From: a virus
Length of the DNA: 20,389 nucleotides
Direction: 5' to 3' (one strand)
Virus record (IMG/VR): IMGVR_UViG_3300038425_000003
Span: 1 to 20,389 of that record
Below, piece after piece: positions 20,113-20,389 of the stretch (position 1 is its first letter; each line of letters begins with the position of its first letter). The notes under the pieces are model-generated. The model was not told the DNA's origin. It worked only from the letters and a program-made list of their open reading frames with translations, and searched no databases. A program made the position numbers and the translations under genes.

Positions 20113-20389
20113 TTACGGGATAAGCCTGTTCAACATGGTTACTTGCGCCGAGATTTGGCCCGTCTGCGGATCGGTGGAAAGCACGCCGGTCGTGAAGACA
20201 ATGCCGTTGGTCAGAAGTGTATTGCCGGTCAGGGAAGAGCCTTCGATCTGGCCGATTGCGCTGAGCGGATAGGTGAGGTTGGTGGCTGTGCGGATGTAGC
20301 ACTGAGCGCCCGCGCCTGCCGGGGTTCCGTAGGGAACCGCAACCGTGATCGTACCGCGAACCAGAGCGTCGCAAGGCTGGCCGGGAAGA
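20113..20389 (-). CDS. Capsid decoration/cement-like protein, 5' partial
   Basis: An open frame enters from the right edge and ends at TAA 20115-20113. I translated about 92 residues by hand, ending ..VTMLNRLIP. The composition is rich in Gly, Thr, Ala and Val, with a stretch reading TVAVPYGTPAGAGAQCYI, and no Lys in the visible part. This pattern, a small beta-rich protein with an AGxxV/C core and a TTGV..GQISAQV tail, resembles phage structural cement or decoration proteins that stabilise the capsid. Those genes usually sit directly upstream of the major capsid gene, as here, 14 bases before the next start. The N-terminus is outside the window, so length and start are unknown. Seen: the frame and composition. 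Inferred: the role, from resemblance and position. It could instead be another small head protein. Confidence 0.6.
   Translation of the reverse strand, partial: LPGQPCDALVRGTITVAVPYGTPAGAGAQCYIRTATNLTYPLSAIGQIEGSSLTGNTLLTNGIVFTTGVLSTDPQTGQISAQVTMLNRLIP

Noticed and set aside
20099-20374. N-terminal extension of the capsid frame
   Set aside because: It overlaps the cement-like gene in another frame, is Arg/His-rich, and the internal ATG at 20098 has a strong ribosome site.
1-20389. CRISPR array, insertion sequence, integrase or attachment site
   Set aside because: I saw no regular spaced repeats, transposase-like ORF or recombinase. The tRNA-like element alone is not enough to claim an attachment site.

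Overview
The window is a late structural region of a tailed bacteriophage or prophage with a contractile (myovirus-type) tail. Every supported gene lies on the minus strand, so transcription runs from high to low coordinates. Genes are tightly packed, often with ATGA, TGATG or TAATG overlaps, and most have clear GGAG/GAGG ribosome binding sites, as expected of one long late operon. I see no integrase, terminase, portal, host housekeeping gene or CRISPR, so phage versus prophage cannot be decided here. The host is a Gram-negative-type bacterium at most by inference: there is a lipoprotein-like gene, a Gp138-type spike and a Sec-type signal peptide on the tailspike. The tailspike's N-terminal style recalls secreted beta-helix proteins of soil Acidobacteriota, but that is only a hint.

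Layout in transcription order. (1) Head: the C-terminal part of a capsid decoration/cement-like protein (20389-20113), the DUF2184-type major capsid protein (20098-18944) and a possible weak terminator. (2) Connector and neck: a DUF4054-like head-tail connector carrying an inserted beta module, a 66-aa hypothetical protein, a tail-completion protein, a head-closure protein and a neck/tail terminator. (3) Contractile tail: DUF3383 sheath with an inserted beta domain, DUF3277 tube, a tail assembly chaperone with a predicted programmed -1 frameshift, and a short tape measure protein with a lytic transglycosylase domain. (4) Baseplate: Dit-like protein, baseplate plug, hub, Gp138-like spike, gp25-like wedge, baseplate J-like protein and DUF2612 protein. 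The gene order and the plug protein resemble minimal myophage baseplates such as that of cyanophage Pam3. (5) Adsorption: a fibre with a gp53-like C-terminal domain, a short fibre accessory protein sharing a module with it, and a 1116-aa beta-helix tailspike that unusually starts with a signal peptide.

Below about 2.2 kb the content becomes accessory. It holds a membrane protein with a coiled segment, a proline-rich micro-protein and a ribbon-helix-helix DNA-binding protein preceded by a perfect 8-bp palindrome. Next come a structured region with a hairpin and a degenerate tRNA-like element closed by an extended helix, and then a string of very small phage proteins (63, 67, 74 and 46 aa). The last two items are a possibly frameshifted micro-ORF and a lipoprotein-like gene running off the left edge. 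The small membrane proteins and the lipoprotein may be the edge of a lysis module, but no endolysin is visible.

The strongest less-routine signals are the complete -1 frameshift cassette in the chaperone gene, the tRNA-like structure, the RHH gene with its palindrome, and the secreted-looking cysteine-bearing tailspike.
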